Source of the DNA: Microcaldota archaeon
GTDB lineage: Archaea > Micrarchaeota > Micrarchaeia > Micrarchaeales > CABMGC01
Assembly (NCBI GenBank): GCA_021792095.1
Contig: JAJYVH010000001.1
Location: forward strand, 381,324 to 445,323
DNA: 64,000 nucleotides
Reading direction: 5' to 3'
The notes beneath the pieces were generated by a model, which was not told the origin of the DNA, did not search any database, and saw only the letters and a list, made by a program, of their open reading frames with translations. Made by a program: the position numbers and the translations under genes. Of this stretch, positions 16,757 through 24,771 are shown piece by piece; within the stretch, counting starts at the first letter, position 1; each line of letters starts with the position of its first letter.

Positions 16757-19042
16757 CTAGCGCGGGTCAGTTTCCTTTTGCGCTTCCTGCTGCTTCGCCT
16801 TCTTCCTGTTGCTCTTCTTCTGGGCCCCCGCTATCGGCAGGGTGAACCAGAACGTGCTGCCCTTGCCCGGCTCGGACTCCACACCGATCCTGCCGTCGTG
16901 CAGGTTGACTATCTCCTTCGCTATGCTGAGCCCCAGGCCGGTGCCCGAACCCTCCTGCACCGTCAGCCCCTTCCTCTGCACCTGGTAGAACTTCTTGAAC
17001 AACTTCTTCATGTCCTCCTTGCTTATGCCCGTGCCCGTGTCCCTGACCTCCACCCTCACGGACCTGCTCTTGCTGCTCACCCTGGCCGCGCTGAGTCTGA
17101 TGCTGCCCCGCTCGGTGAACTTTATGGCGTTGCCTATCAGGTTGACGAGCACCTGTATGAGCCTGTTCGGGTCTGCCTGTATCGGAGGCACGTCGTAGCC
17201 TATCGCCACCTCGAACGCGATGCCCTTCTTGCCAGCGAACTCGGCCAGCGACTGTATGGCCGGATTCTTCACCAGGTCGTTGAAGTTGACCTGCTGCATG
17301 TCCAGCTGTATCCTGCCGGAGCTTAGCTTGGCGACGTCTAGTATCTGGAGTATGAGCTGCAGCAGCCTGTCCGCCTCCTTCGTTATTATGTCCGCATACT
17401 CCTTGTAGCGCGGATCCAGGTCCTTAGAGCCGCCGGCGAGCAGCTTGCCGTAGCCGTATATGCTTGTGAGCGGCGTCTTGAGGTCGTGCGATATGTTGTA
17501 CAGGAACTGCGTCTTGAGCTCGCTCTCCGATTTCGCGTTCTCGAACTTTTTCTCGAGCTCCTCGTTCGCGTCCTCGAGCCTGCTCATCTTCTGTTTCGTG
17601 GCCAGCTCCTTGACCACCATCATGTAGCCCACGAGGTTATAGTCGGGGTCGCGCATGCTCCTCAGGGACTGCTCGCAGGGTATTGCCTCGCCGCCCTTGG
17701 GCATCACGTTCACGAAATCGTTCTCCACCACTCCGCTGTTCCTCGCGATAGCCACAGAGGAGTCGAACTTGCCCCTGCTTTCGTTGTCCGAGTACAGGGA
17801 CGACACCGCAGTACCGCTCAGCTCGCTGTTCGAATAGCCGAGGAGCCGCTCCGCGCTCCTGTTCATCGACTTCACGTAGCCGAAGGCATCGATGCTTATT
17901 ATGGCGTCGTTGCTCGATTCTATGAGCCCCTCGAGCGCTCCGCGCATCGCCGTGGCGTACTTCTCGAGGTTGCTGCTGGACAGCATGCACGAGTAGCCTT
18001 CGAACTGGTTCCTTGACACCACCGCCTTAGCATCTGCGTAGACTCCGTTGCCGAGGTTCAGGCGGAGCGTCCTCGTCGCGGCGCCGTCCACCTGCCCGAG
18101 CCACGCCTCGAAGCCGCTGTCCCCGTAGACCATGTCCGCGAGCCTCCTGCCCACGAAGGCGTTCCTGCCTATCTTGAGCACGCGCTCGATGTTAGCGCTG
18201 ACCCATATTATGCCCGTATCCGGTGCAAGTAGCGCGAACGCATCGTTGGCACCCTGCTCCGCGATCTTCACCTTCTCCTTCGTTTCAAGCAGTTCAGTGG
18301 AGTCCGAGAGCAGGACGTGCAGCAGCCTGTCGTTCACGCTGCCGCAGCTTGCCTTGAAGACCCTGCCGCGCTGCAGCCTGTCCCTTATGTCGGCGGTGCG
18401 CCAGCCCTGGAGCGAGAGCAGCATGTTAGCGTCGGCGTCTATGAACTCGCCGACGTTCCTGCCCACAATCTCCTTCTGCGTCTTGCCGAACGCCTCGCAG
18501 GCGCTCTTGTTCGCCTTCACTATGGTGCCGTTCCTGTCTATCAGCATCTGCGCCATGTATGTGTTGAATGCCGCATCGAAGTAATGCGCCAGGCTGAGGC
18601 TTCTCTCCCTTTCTGCCTTGGCTGCCACCGCGTAGCCCAGGGCATCCGCGGCCATGCCGAGCTTCGATACTGTGCCAGCGTCGAACTTGTCCTCCTGCCT
18701 GGACAGGAAAGTAGCCACGAGGACGGGCTTGCCCTCGACGCTCACGGGCAGCATCGTGCAGCTCCTGAAGCCCAGATTGTAGTGCTTTATCAGCTCCGGG
18801 AACGCCGAATAGCCGCTAAGCCTGTTGTCCACGTACGGCTTGCCCGTGTTCATCACGAACGCGTCCAGGCCGTCCAGCCTGTCCCTGTCGGAATAGGTGT
18901 CCTTGACCAGCACGTACTCTATGCCCATGGCGCCCCCGATCCTTGCGGCGAACTTCGCAAGCAGGTCTTCCTTGCTGCCTGACTCCCTGCTCATCTCGAA
19001 TACGTCGGCAACTACCTGCTCCACAGTCGCGGTTTCCAACAT
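16757..19042 (-). CDS. GAF/PAS sensor histidine kinase
   Basis: 761 residues from ATG 19042; an in-frame GTG at 19090 is less likely because it overlaps a TATA-like element. A GAF-like domain (about 15-150), two or three PAS domains (about 165-480, one with ESSNDAIISIDAFGYVKSMN) and a short coiled coil precede HisKA, with phospho-acceptor His519 in NISHDLKTPLTSIYGYGKLL. The ATPase domain has N (NLIGNAIKF), G1 (DTGTGI) and G2 (GTGLGLSIAKEI) boxes. No membrane helices are seen, so it senses a cytosolic signal. It should phosphorylate the regulator at 14434. Two-component systems are uncommon in small-genome archaea. Confidence 0.88.
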   Translation of the reverse strand: MLETATVEQVVADVFEMSRESGSKEDLLAKFAARIGGAMGIEYVLVKDTYSDRDRLDGLDAFVMNTGKPYVDNRLSGYSAFPELIKHYNLGFRSCTMLPVSVEGKPVLVATFLSRQEDKFDAGTVSKLGMAADALGYAVAAKAERERSLSLAHYFDAAFNTYMAQMLIDRNGTIVKANKSACEAFGKTQKEIVGRNVGEFIDADANMLLSLQGWRTADIRDRLQRGRVFKASCGSVNDRLLHVLLSDSTELLETKEKVKIAEQGANDAFALLAPDTGIIWVSANIERVLKIGRNAFVGRRLADMVYGDSGFEAWLGQVDGAATRTLRLNLGNGVYADAKAVVSRNQFEGYSCMLSSSNLEKYATAMRGALEGLIESSNDAIISIDAFGYVKSMNRSAERLLGYSNSELSGTAVSSLYSDNESRGKFDSSVAIARNSGVVENDFVNVMPKGGEAIPCEQSLRSMRDPDYNLVGYMMVVKELATKQKMSRLEDANEELEKKFENAKSESELKTQFLYNISHDLKTPLTSIYGYGKLLAGGSKDLDPRYKEYADIITKEADRLLQLILQILDVAKLSSGRIQLDMQQVNFNDLVKNPAIQSLAEFAGKKGIAFEVAIGYDVPPIQADPNRLIQVLVNLIGNAIKFTERGSIRLSAARVSSKSRSVRVEVRDTGTGISKEDMKKLFKKFYQVQRKGLTVQEGSGTGLGLSIAKEIVNLHDGRIGVESEPGKGSTFWFTLPIAGAQKKSNRKKAKQQEAQKETDPR

Positions 19043-19070
19043 CGCTGTCGCAATACACTCTGTGTTGCCG

Positions 19071-19086
19071 GATTTAATACTTTTAC
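19071..19086. promoter_or_regulatory. Shared TATA region, histidine kinase/flpA
   Basis: GGATTTAATACTTTTA can act as TATA element for flpA (ATG 19111) on the plus strand and for the kinase (ATG 19042) on the minus strand, each about 25-35 bp from its start. Confidence 0.45.
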
Positions 19087-19110
19087 TCACGATTGTTGTG
19101 CAGTGTGCTA

Positions 19111-19791
19111 ATGCAGGTAATCAGGCTATTCGATGGCGTTTACAGGCTCGACGGCAGGCTGGCCACAAGGAACCTGGTCCGGGGCAGGAGCGTATACGGC
19201 GAGAGACTGGTGGAGCACGAGGGCGTGGAGTACCGCCTTTGGAACCCGTACAGGAGCAAGCTGGCTTCCGCCATAATAAACGGCCTCAGCGAGCTGGGTA
19301 TAAAGCGGGGCTCCAAGGTGCTTTACCTCGGCGCCGCGACAGGCACCACGGCAAGCCATGTTAGCGACATAGTTGGCAAGGAAGGCATAGTGTGCTGCGT
19401 TGAGATCGCGGAGCGCAGCATGCGCGAGCTGCTCAAGGTCTGCGAGAGCAGGCCCAACATGCTGCCTGTGCTGCAGGATGCGAGGAACGTTGAGGCTTAC
19501 GCAGACGCGGTCAAGGAGTATGATGTCATATACCAGGACATAGCCGCCAGGGACCAGGCGGAGATACTCTCTGTCAACGCGGCGCTCCTGAAGGAAGGCG
19601 GTTTCGCATACGTTGCGATAAAATCGCAGAGCATCGACGTCGCAAGGAGGCCAGAGCTCGTCTACAGGGAGTTCATGGCAAGCATAGAAAAAAGATACGA
19701 TGTGCTGCAGACACTGCCGCTCGTCCCGTTCACAAAAATGCACCTCTTCGCCGCGCTGCGGAAGAAGCGGGAGCAGGGGCAAGCAATTTAA
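19111..19791 (+). CDS. flpA: Fibrillarin-like rRNA/tRNA 2'-O-methyltransferase
   Basis: 226 residues from ATG 19111. N-terminal RLFDGVYRLDGRLATRNLV and EYRLWNPYRSKLASAI, the SAM-binding KVLYLGAATGTTASHVSDIV, and the catalytic-region segments VIYQDIA and YVAIKSQSID are those of archaeal fibrillarin. It is the methyltransferase of box C/D ribonucleoproteins, acting with Nop5 and L7Ae on rRNA and tRNA. Length is normal. The usual neighbour nop5 is not present. Confidence 0.93.
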   Translation: MQVIRLFDGVYRLDGRLATRNLVRGRSVYGERLVEHEGVEYRLWNPYRSKLASAIINGLSELGIKRGSKVLYLGAATGTTASHVSDIVGKEGIVCCVEIAERSMRELLKVCESRPNMLPVLQDARNVEAYADAVKEYDVIYQDIAARDQAEILSVNAALLKEGGFAYVAIKSQSIDVARRPELVYREFMASIEKRYDVLQTLPLVPFTKMHLFAALRKKREQGQAI

Positions 19792-19820
19792 GTGTTGAAG
19801 CAGATGTTTTGCACGAGCCC

Positions 19821-20651
19821 ATGCTGAATGCAGCCAAATATGCGAAGGCACTTGACAAATACGCGCGGAAGAGCGTGGAATGCCCGCACTGCGGCATGCA
19901 GACCGCAGTGTCGGATAATGCGTACTCGTTCTGCAACTTCTGCGAGCAGCGCATAGACCTTGGGAAGAGCATACCTGAGCACGAGAAGAAGGCGCGCGAT
20001 GCGTTCGCGCCTGTCGCCTCTGGGTTTAAAGCAAACGACACTGACGCGGCGCTGGCCGCGGCCGACAGGCTTCTGAAAGGGAACACAGACCCGGAGCAGC
20101 TCTACCTTTTGGGCCTGTTCTATTCCGCCGCTTCGTGGGCGAAGTACAACGACAGGGACTACGCGCTCCGTGGCTTCATGGAGCCCAACGCTGCGCGCAT
20201 AAGGAGCGGTCTGGAGCTTTCCGCCAAGGCTAAGGAGTGCTTCTATAAGGCGATAAAGCTAGCAGGCGATGCGCAGGCGGACAACGCAGCGGCGGACGGG
20301 CAGTTGCTGTTCATAAGGTTCATGGGCTGCATGAGGCTGCGCAGGAAGGCAGACGCGATGCGCGCCCTGCAGGAGCTTCGGCGGGCTGATAGGCAGAATG
20401 CGCTAATCGGCTACGCCTATGCTGTTTACGCGGTTGAGACCGGCGCTAGAAATGCGGATAAAGCTCTCATAGATATGCTCGAAGGCGGGGAGCCCAATTC
20501 TTTCTATTATCTCGCTAGGTACCTTGCGCTCCGGAAGAGGCTGAAAGAGGCGGCAGCGCTACTCGAAAGACTTGAGAGCGTGGCGAGCCTGCCTGCCGCT
20601 AGGGAGCTGGCATACGGGATAAGGCAGGCGCAGCAAGCCGCTGAGGTGTGA
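19821..20651 (+). CDS. Zinc-ribbon protein with helical repeats, unknown function
   Basis: 276 residues from ATG 19821; a TATA-like AATTTAAGTG lies at 19785-19794. Two CxxC pairs (CPHCGMQTAVS and CNFCEQRI) form an N-terminal zinc ribbon at about 20-45. The rest is helical and rich in Ala, Leu and Arg (for example LYLLGLFYSAASWAKY, ALQELRRADRQNALIGYAYAVYAVE), which suggests TPR-like repeats. No specific family is recognised. Its last 53 bp overlap the 3' end of the opposite gene at 20599. Confidence 0.6.
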   Translation: MLNAAKYAKALDKYARKSVECPHCGMQTAVSDNAYSFCNFCEQRIDLGKSIPEHEKKARDAFAPVASGFKANDTDAALAAADRLLKGNTDPEQLYLLGLFYSAASWAKYNDRDYALRGFMEPNAARIRSGLELSAKAKECFYKAIKLAGDAQADNAAADGQLLFIRFMGCMRLRRKADAMRALQELRRADRQNALIGYAYAVYAVETGARNADKALIDMLEGGEPNSFYYLARYLALRKRLKEAAALLERLESVASLPAARELAYGIRQAQQAAEV

Positions 20652-21237
20652 GCGCGCTCCGCTTCTGTTCGTGCGGTGCCGGCGCAGCGCATTCGCGCTT
20701 AAGCCGTACCAGGTAGCCTGCTAGTTCACTGTCTGGAGACACAGAGTAGGCGGCCACGCCTTCCTTTGGGCGGATCCTGTGCTCTGTCCATCGCCCATCG
20801 GTATGCGTGTGCCTTACCTCGCCGCACAGCTCTCCCTCCCTGATATTGAGTCTCTCCAGTTTGTCTTCGAAAGATTCCTTGTCGGCAGCAGAATCCCCGA
20901 CAACCAACACTATGTAGTGGTTTTGGCCGTGTCCTTTGTTGACACGTCTCATTTCCATAAGGAACGCGTCGCTTATGACGTAGTTTGGGTGGCCGTCCAG
21001 CCACATCGTCCTGCCTTCCTTCTTCAGTTCAGCGCCGCTGTCCCTGTCCCTGACGAGCATATAGCCGAGCACGAGCGGTATGGCCTCCCCGTCGTGCATA
21101 AAAATCATTCTTCTGCCATCCCGGAGCCTGGTAGCCAGGTAGTTGCCTGGTTTGTAATCTATGTGGGCTTTGCACAGTGCCCCCTCCAGCTCCTGCTGGA
21201 ACAGGGTCGGCTGCTGGTTTGGCCTAACGTTCATCAT
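20599..21237 (-). CDS. Conserved-looking protein of unknown function
   Basis: 212 residues, soluble, mixed alpha/beta composition (YLATRLRDGRRMIFMHDGEA, NHYIVLVVGDSAADKESFEDKL, TDGRWTEHRIRPKEGV). No motif allows a functional call. The start (MMNVRPNQ) lies about 40 bp after an AT-rich ATTTATATAA on the minus strand (21271-21282 region). The Pro/Ala-rich C-terminus overlaps the end of the opposite zinc-ribbon gene by 53 bp, so the true end may matter less than the N-terminal 180 residues. Codon use is like that of the neighbours. Confidence 0.5.
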   Translation of the reverse strand: MMNVRPNQQPTLFQQELEGALCKAHIDYKPGNYLATRLRDGRRMIFMHDGEAIPLVLGYMLVRDRDSGAELKKEGRTMWLDGHPNYVISDAFLMEMRRVNKGHGQNHYIVLVVGDSAADKESFEDKLERLNIREGELCGEVRHTHTDGRWTEHRIRPKEGVAAYSVSPDSELAGYLVRLKRECAAPAPHEQKRSALTPQRLAAPALSRMPAP

Positions 21238-21301
21238 GTTTCCCTTACCTGTAGCTGACTGCCAATCGGCCGTTTATATAAATTGTGTTTGGCCCGCGCG
21301 G

Positions 21302-24253
21302 CTAGCCCTTCACCACGCCAATTGGCACGTTCTTGGTGACTATCTTTGATAAGCCCGCCTTCTCGACCACGCCCACCACCTCGTCAACGTTCTTGTATGC
21401 CCACTCCGCCTCCTCGCTGACGAGCTTCCTGCTCCTCACCCTTATCTCTATGCCCTTGCTGCTGAGCGAGCCGAAGGTCTTGCCCTCGGGTATGGTGCGT
21501 ATCGCCTCGTGCCTGGACATGACTCTGCCTGCGCCGTGGCACGTGGTGCCGAAGGTCTCCTTCATAGAGCCCTCCTGGCCGCAGAGTACGTAGCTGGCGG
21601 TGCCCATGCTGCCCGGGATCAGCACCGGCTGCCCCACGCTCCTGTACTCCTTTGGCACCTCTTCCCTGCCCTTCGGGAAGGCCCTGGTGGCGCCCTTCCT
21701 GTGCACGTACACCTGCATCCTGCGCCCGCCCACGGTGTGCTCCTCCTTCTTCACTATATTGTGCGCTACGTCGTATAGCAGCTCCATGCCCAGCGCGTCG
21801 GCGCTCCTGCCGAAGACCTCCTCGAAGCTCTTCCTGACGTTGTGCATTATTATCTGTCTGTTCGCGAATGCATAGTTGGCCGCACCATTCATTGCTGCAA
21901 GGTAACTATCGGCTTCCCTGCTGCCTATGCGTGCATAGCTGAGCTCTTTGTCAACGAGCTGCATTTTGTTCTTCTCCTGGTACTCGTTGAGCGTGCGCAG
22001 GTAGTCGCTGCAGATCTGGTGCCCGAAGCCGCGCGACCCTGTGTGCACCATGACCAGCACCTGCCCTAGCTCTAGGCCGTAAGCGGAGGCCGTTTTCTCA
22101 TCGAACACCTGTCCGACTCTTTGCACCTCTAGGAAGTGGTTGCCCGCCCCAAGCGTCCCGAGCTGATCCAGGCCTCTCTTCCTCGCCTCGCTGCTCACGG
22201 CTGAGAAGTCTGCGCCTTGCATCCTTCCGTTCTCCTCTATCCTTTCAACGTCGTTAGCCCATCCATATCCATTCTCTATCGCATACTCCGCACCGAGTTC
22301 GGCTACCTTCTCTAGGTCGTTCTGTGTGAAGCCTGCCTTGAACCTGCTGCCAACCCCGCTTGGCACGTTCTTGAACAGTGTGTCGAGGAGTTTGCCTAGG
22401 GCTGGCCGCACCTCCTTTTCGCTCAATCCTGTCTTTATCAGCCTTACCCCACAATTAGAGACAACAATGCCGTTTGCAACGAAGTTATGGTTTGCATTAT
22501 TTACCGTCAGATCGAAAACATTTCCGTTGTAGGCAACCTCTTCTATTTTGCTTATTTCGTCAAGAGCGAAACCTCCGTCTCCTATCGCGTTTTTGGAAGT
22601 AAACTCGCTGAACTTGTAATCTTTCCATATTCTTGCGTTTCCGGTCCTTCCGTCAAAAGCATGTTCTAAGAAGCTTCTGCTTACTTCCTCTTGCATAAGT
22701 TCCTGTACTATTTTTTCTTTGCTGGAGCCATTCTGCTTCATTTCGACTGCCATTTTCCTGGAGCTGTCCCTAGTGCCTCTGAGTCTTTTCAGGTATGTAA
22801 GGTAAAGGGCTGCCAGGCTTGCAGCCCTCTCTTTGTCCTTGTTGTAGGTGTAGCCTACAGTGCCAAAGAATTTAATCAGATTTTCCGTATTGGATAGTAT
22901 TCCTAGCCTGAAACCGACAGTTCCGCCCCACTTTCCAGCATACCTGTATCCCTCTACAATTGCAGGTTCAAGTGTTGATACGCCAAGCGATTCGAGCATT
23001 TTTCTTATGTCTGAGAGAAAAGCGACCGCGTTGTCCCCTAGTTCTTCCAGCTTCTTGACACTGAACGCAGGCATGTGAAAGTTATAGCCGTTTGCGAATG
23101 CTTGTGGCGTCCCCATTTCAGCGCCGAAGTAGGCAGACAGGAATAGCCTTTTTTGCCAGTTTTCAGAATTAGCAACCCATTCGGGTACTCTGTATGCCTG
23201 CGTCGATTTGTTGCCTATTGGCGCTCCAAGGCAAACTAGGAGGGCGCTGAACGCAGCAGCGCTTACCTTAAGTGAGTGTTCCTCATAATCAAATTCCGTC
23301 GTGCCATACGCCGTGGTTATTTTGTGATGCCTTTTCCTATGATACATGCCGGCCCTGAATCCAAGCAGTTCTATGTCTCTCTTGACCATTAGCAAATCTT
23401 CTTTTTTTCCATAAAAAATACTGTACGAAATTGCACCTTTTGTTTTAGATATGGTTCCGTCGCCGATCACAAAACCTAACAGTTTCAGCAATATGGGGAG
23501 TTTTTGATGGGTCGTAGTTACGTTATTCAGCCCCCGTTTCCTGAGTATATTCAGTACCTGTGCCAAAGCGTTGCCTTTCCTGCTTATTCCAAACTCTTCA
23601 AGCGTAGCAGACAGTCTCTCTTCGGAAAGTATCACCCTCTCAATAGGCCTAACGAAATCTACACCGATAAATCCAGTCACAGCGACTTTTCCGCCGACTT
23701 TAAGTTCTGCAATTGGCAGCATGCCCCTGTCCGTGAGTATGGGATGATCGGCAGTAGCCACAAGCTCTTTGCCTAGCGCTGTCGTAATGCGGAATACCTT
23801 TCTGTCATTTTGTTTTTCCATGAACAGTATAGGCGCGCTTTCCGATTGAGTCGAAGTGTTTAGGTCGAAGGTTACGAGATGTGCGTGCTCTTCTCTCATA
23901 TCACATATCCTGTGTCTCGCCCCGTTTGAGTCAAGCACCAAAGTGTCAGGTGTAAGGCAGTTTATGTCAAATCCGACAGCGCCTGGAGACACTATGCCTT
24001 CATTAGCGTCGAAGGCGACCACGCCCCCTATGGGCATGCCGTAGCCCGCGTGCGCGTCCGGCATCACGAGCACGTCGCCCACTATGCCTGGCAGCGTGGA
24101 GACATTAATTGCCTGCTGCACAGTGCCGTCGTTCTTCACCTTCTCCAGCATGCGCTCGTCCAGGTACATGACGACGTTTGCGTTCATGCCCTTGCCGGCA
24201 TCCCTCTCCAGCATGAACTTTACGTCGCTGAGCCTCTTGAATTCCATGCACAA
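21302..24253 (-). CDS. rtcB: RNA-splicing ligase RtcB containing an intein
   Basis: The 983-residue precursor holds a 481-residue RtcB (residues 1-98 plus 601-983) and a 502-residue intein. RtcB joins 2',3'-cyclic phosphate or 3'-phosphate ends to 5'-OH ends, using GTP and Mn2+, and is the ligase of archaeal tRNA splicing. VMPDAHAGYGMPIGGVVA, GFDINCGVRL, GTLGAGNHFLEV, MVHTGSRGFGHQ and the guanylylated-His segment TTCHGAGRVMSR are all present. The intein interrupts at the Mn-binding Cys. It suits a cell with intron-bearing tRNAs, as seen for tRNA-Trp at 62084. No clear TATA is next to the start, which is preceded by a TnpB remnant. Confidence 0.95.
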   Translation of the reverse strand: MCMEFKRLSDVKFMLERDAGKGMNANVVMYLDERMLEKVKNDGTVQQAINVSTLPGIVGDVLVMPDAHAGYGMPIGGVVAFDANEGIVSPGAVGFDINCLTPDTLVLDSNGARHRICDMREEHAHLVTFDLNTSTQSESAPILFMEKQNDRKVFRITTALGKELVATADHPILTDRGMLPIAELKVGGKVAVTGFIGVDFVRPIERVILSEERLSATLEEFGISRKGNALAQVLNILRKRGLNNVTTTHQKLPILLKLLGFVIGDGTISKTKGAISYSIFYGKKEDLLMVKRDIELLGFRAGMYHRKRHHKITTAYGTTEFDYEEHSLKVSAAAFSALLVCLGAPIGNKSTQAYRVPEWVANSENWQKRLFLSAYFGAEMGTPQAFANGYNFHMPAFSVKKLEELGDNAVAFLSDIRKMLESLGVSTLEPAIVEGYRYAGKWGGTVGFRLGILSNTENLIKFFGTVGYTYNKDKERAASLAALYLTYLKRLRGTRDSSRKMAVEMKQNGSSKEKIVQELMQEEVSRSFLEHAFDGRTGNARIWKDYKFSEFTSKNAIGDGGFALDEISKIEEVAYNGNVFDLTVNNANHNFVANGIVVSNCGVRLIKTGLSEKEVRPALGKLLDTLFKNVPSGVGSRFKAGFTQNDLEKVAELGAEYAIENGYGWANDVERIEENGRMQGADFSAVSSEARKRGLDQLGTLGAGNHFLEVQRVGQVFDEKTASAYGLELGQVLVMVHTGSRGFGHQICSDYLRTLNEYQEKNKMQLVDKELSYARIGSREADSYLAAMNGAANYAFANRQIIMHNVRKSFEEVFGRSADALGMELLYDVAHNIVKKEEHTVGGRRMQVYVHRKGATRAFPKGREEVPKEYRSVGQPVLIPGSMGTASYVLCGQEGSMKETFGTTCHGAGRVMSRHEAIRTIPEGKTFGSLSSKGIEIRVRSRKLVSEEAEWAYKNVDEVVGVVEKAGLSKIVTKNVPIGVVKG
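22454..23959 (-). mobile_element. Intein with LAGLIDADG homing endonuclease in RtcB
   Basis: Residues 99-600 of the precursor. Block A is CLTPDTLVLD (Cys1), block B is GKELVATADHPILT, the two LAGLIDADG helices are LLKLLGFVIGDGTI and LFLSAYFGAEMG, and blocks F/G are GNVFDLTVNN and NHNFVANGIVVSN, followed by Cys+1. All splicing residues (Cys1, the block-B TxxH, terminal His-free VSN-Asn, Cys+1) can be located; the penultimate residue is Ser rather than the usual His. The DNA is clearly more AT-rich than the exteins, which points to horizontal arrival. RtcB inteins at this same Cys are known in Pyrococcus. Confidence 0.92.
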
Positions 24254-24297
24254 GCGCCCTCTATGGCACTGCTCTTTGTGACATCCTCCCGCGTGGC

Positions 24298-24462
24298 CTT
24301 CTTCCCTTGTTTCCTCTCCTTTACCCTGCGGAAGAAGTTCTGGTATGCCTTGATGAGACGGAAGTATGCTTCTCTCTGAACCTGTGAGTAAAGCTCTAAA
24401 ACTTGATAGAGCCTGTATCGATAGGCTCTTGAAGTATCCACATTTTCTGTTTCAGCCTTCAT
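24298..24462 (-). pseudogene. Remnant of IS200/IS605-type TnpB
   Basis: A minus-strand frame reads MKAETENVDTSRAYRYRLYQ and then FRLIKAYQNFFRRVKERKQGKK. The first part resembles the N-terminus of TnpB (xKxYKFRLYP) and the second the conserved (D)KAFxNFFRRVKEGKK segment that normally lies some 60-80 residues later. This suggests an internal in-frame deletion and loss of the whole catalytic part. The segment is AT-rich, lies in the 393-bp gap between tRNA-Leu and rtcB, and contains the inverted repeat GAGCCTGTATCGATAGGCTC (about 24407-24426). The rest of the gap has a minus-strand TATA-like TATTTAAAC near 24580 but no other gene. Confidence 0.5.
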
Positions 24463-24613
24463 GTTATTATGCCTTTCACAGTTATGCACGACCATGTCCA
24501 TCTTCCTTTTCCGCCCTCGCTCTCATCCCACCCCTAAAGTATGTAGGATTTCCAGCTAATGCAAATTTAACGTCAATGTTTAAATAGGAGCTAAAACCAA
24601 TACCGCTTGTAAG

Positions 24614-24627
24614 TAATTTAAATTATC
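24614..24627 (+). promoter_or_regulatory. TATA box of tRNA-Leu
   Basis: AATTTAAATTATCC, centred about 27 bp before the tRNA 5' end. Confidence 0.5.
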
Positions 24628-24646
24628 CCTGATTAATAGAGGCAGT

Positions 24647-24745
24647 GCAGGGGTGGCGGAGCCTGGTCAAACGCGGCAGACTCAAGATCTGTTGGCCATA
24701 GGCCTGCGGGAGTTCAAAAGCGATGAGCAAATCTCTCCCCCTGCA
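24647..24745 (+). tRNA. tRNA-Leu (CAA) with a 13-nt insertion in the T-loop
   Basis: Acceptor GCAGGGG/CCCCTGC with discriminator A at 24745. Anticodon stem GCAGA/TCTGT with loop CTCAAGA gives anticodon CAA. The long variable arm (GGCC-ATA-GGCC stem-loop) is typical of Leu. The T-stem GGGAG (24708-24712) and CTCTC (24733-24737) enclose 20 nt instead of 7. Removing AGCGATGAGCAAA restores TTCAAAT. The insertion is flanked by CAAA repeats. It may be a non-canonical intron. Confidence 0.88.
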
Positions 24746-24771
24746 CTTTCTCGCTAACTGGGGTGTTGAAT

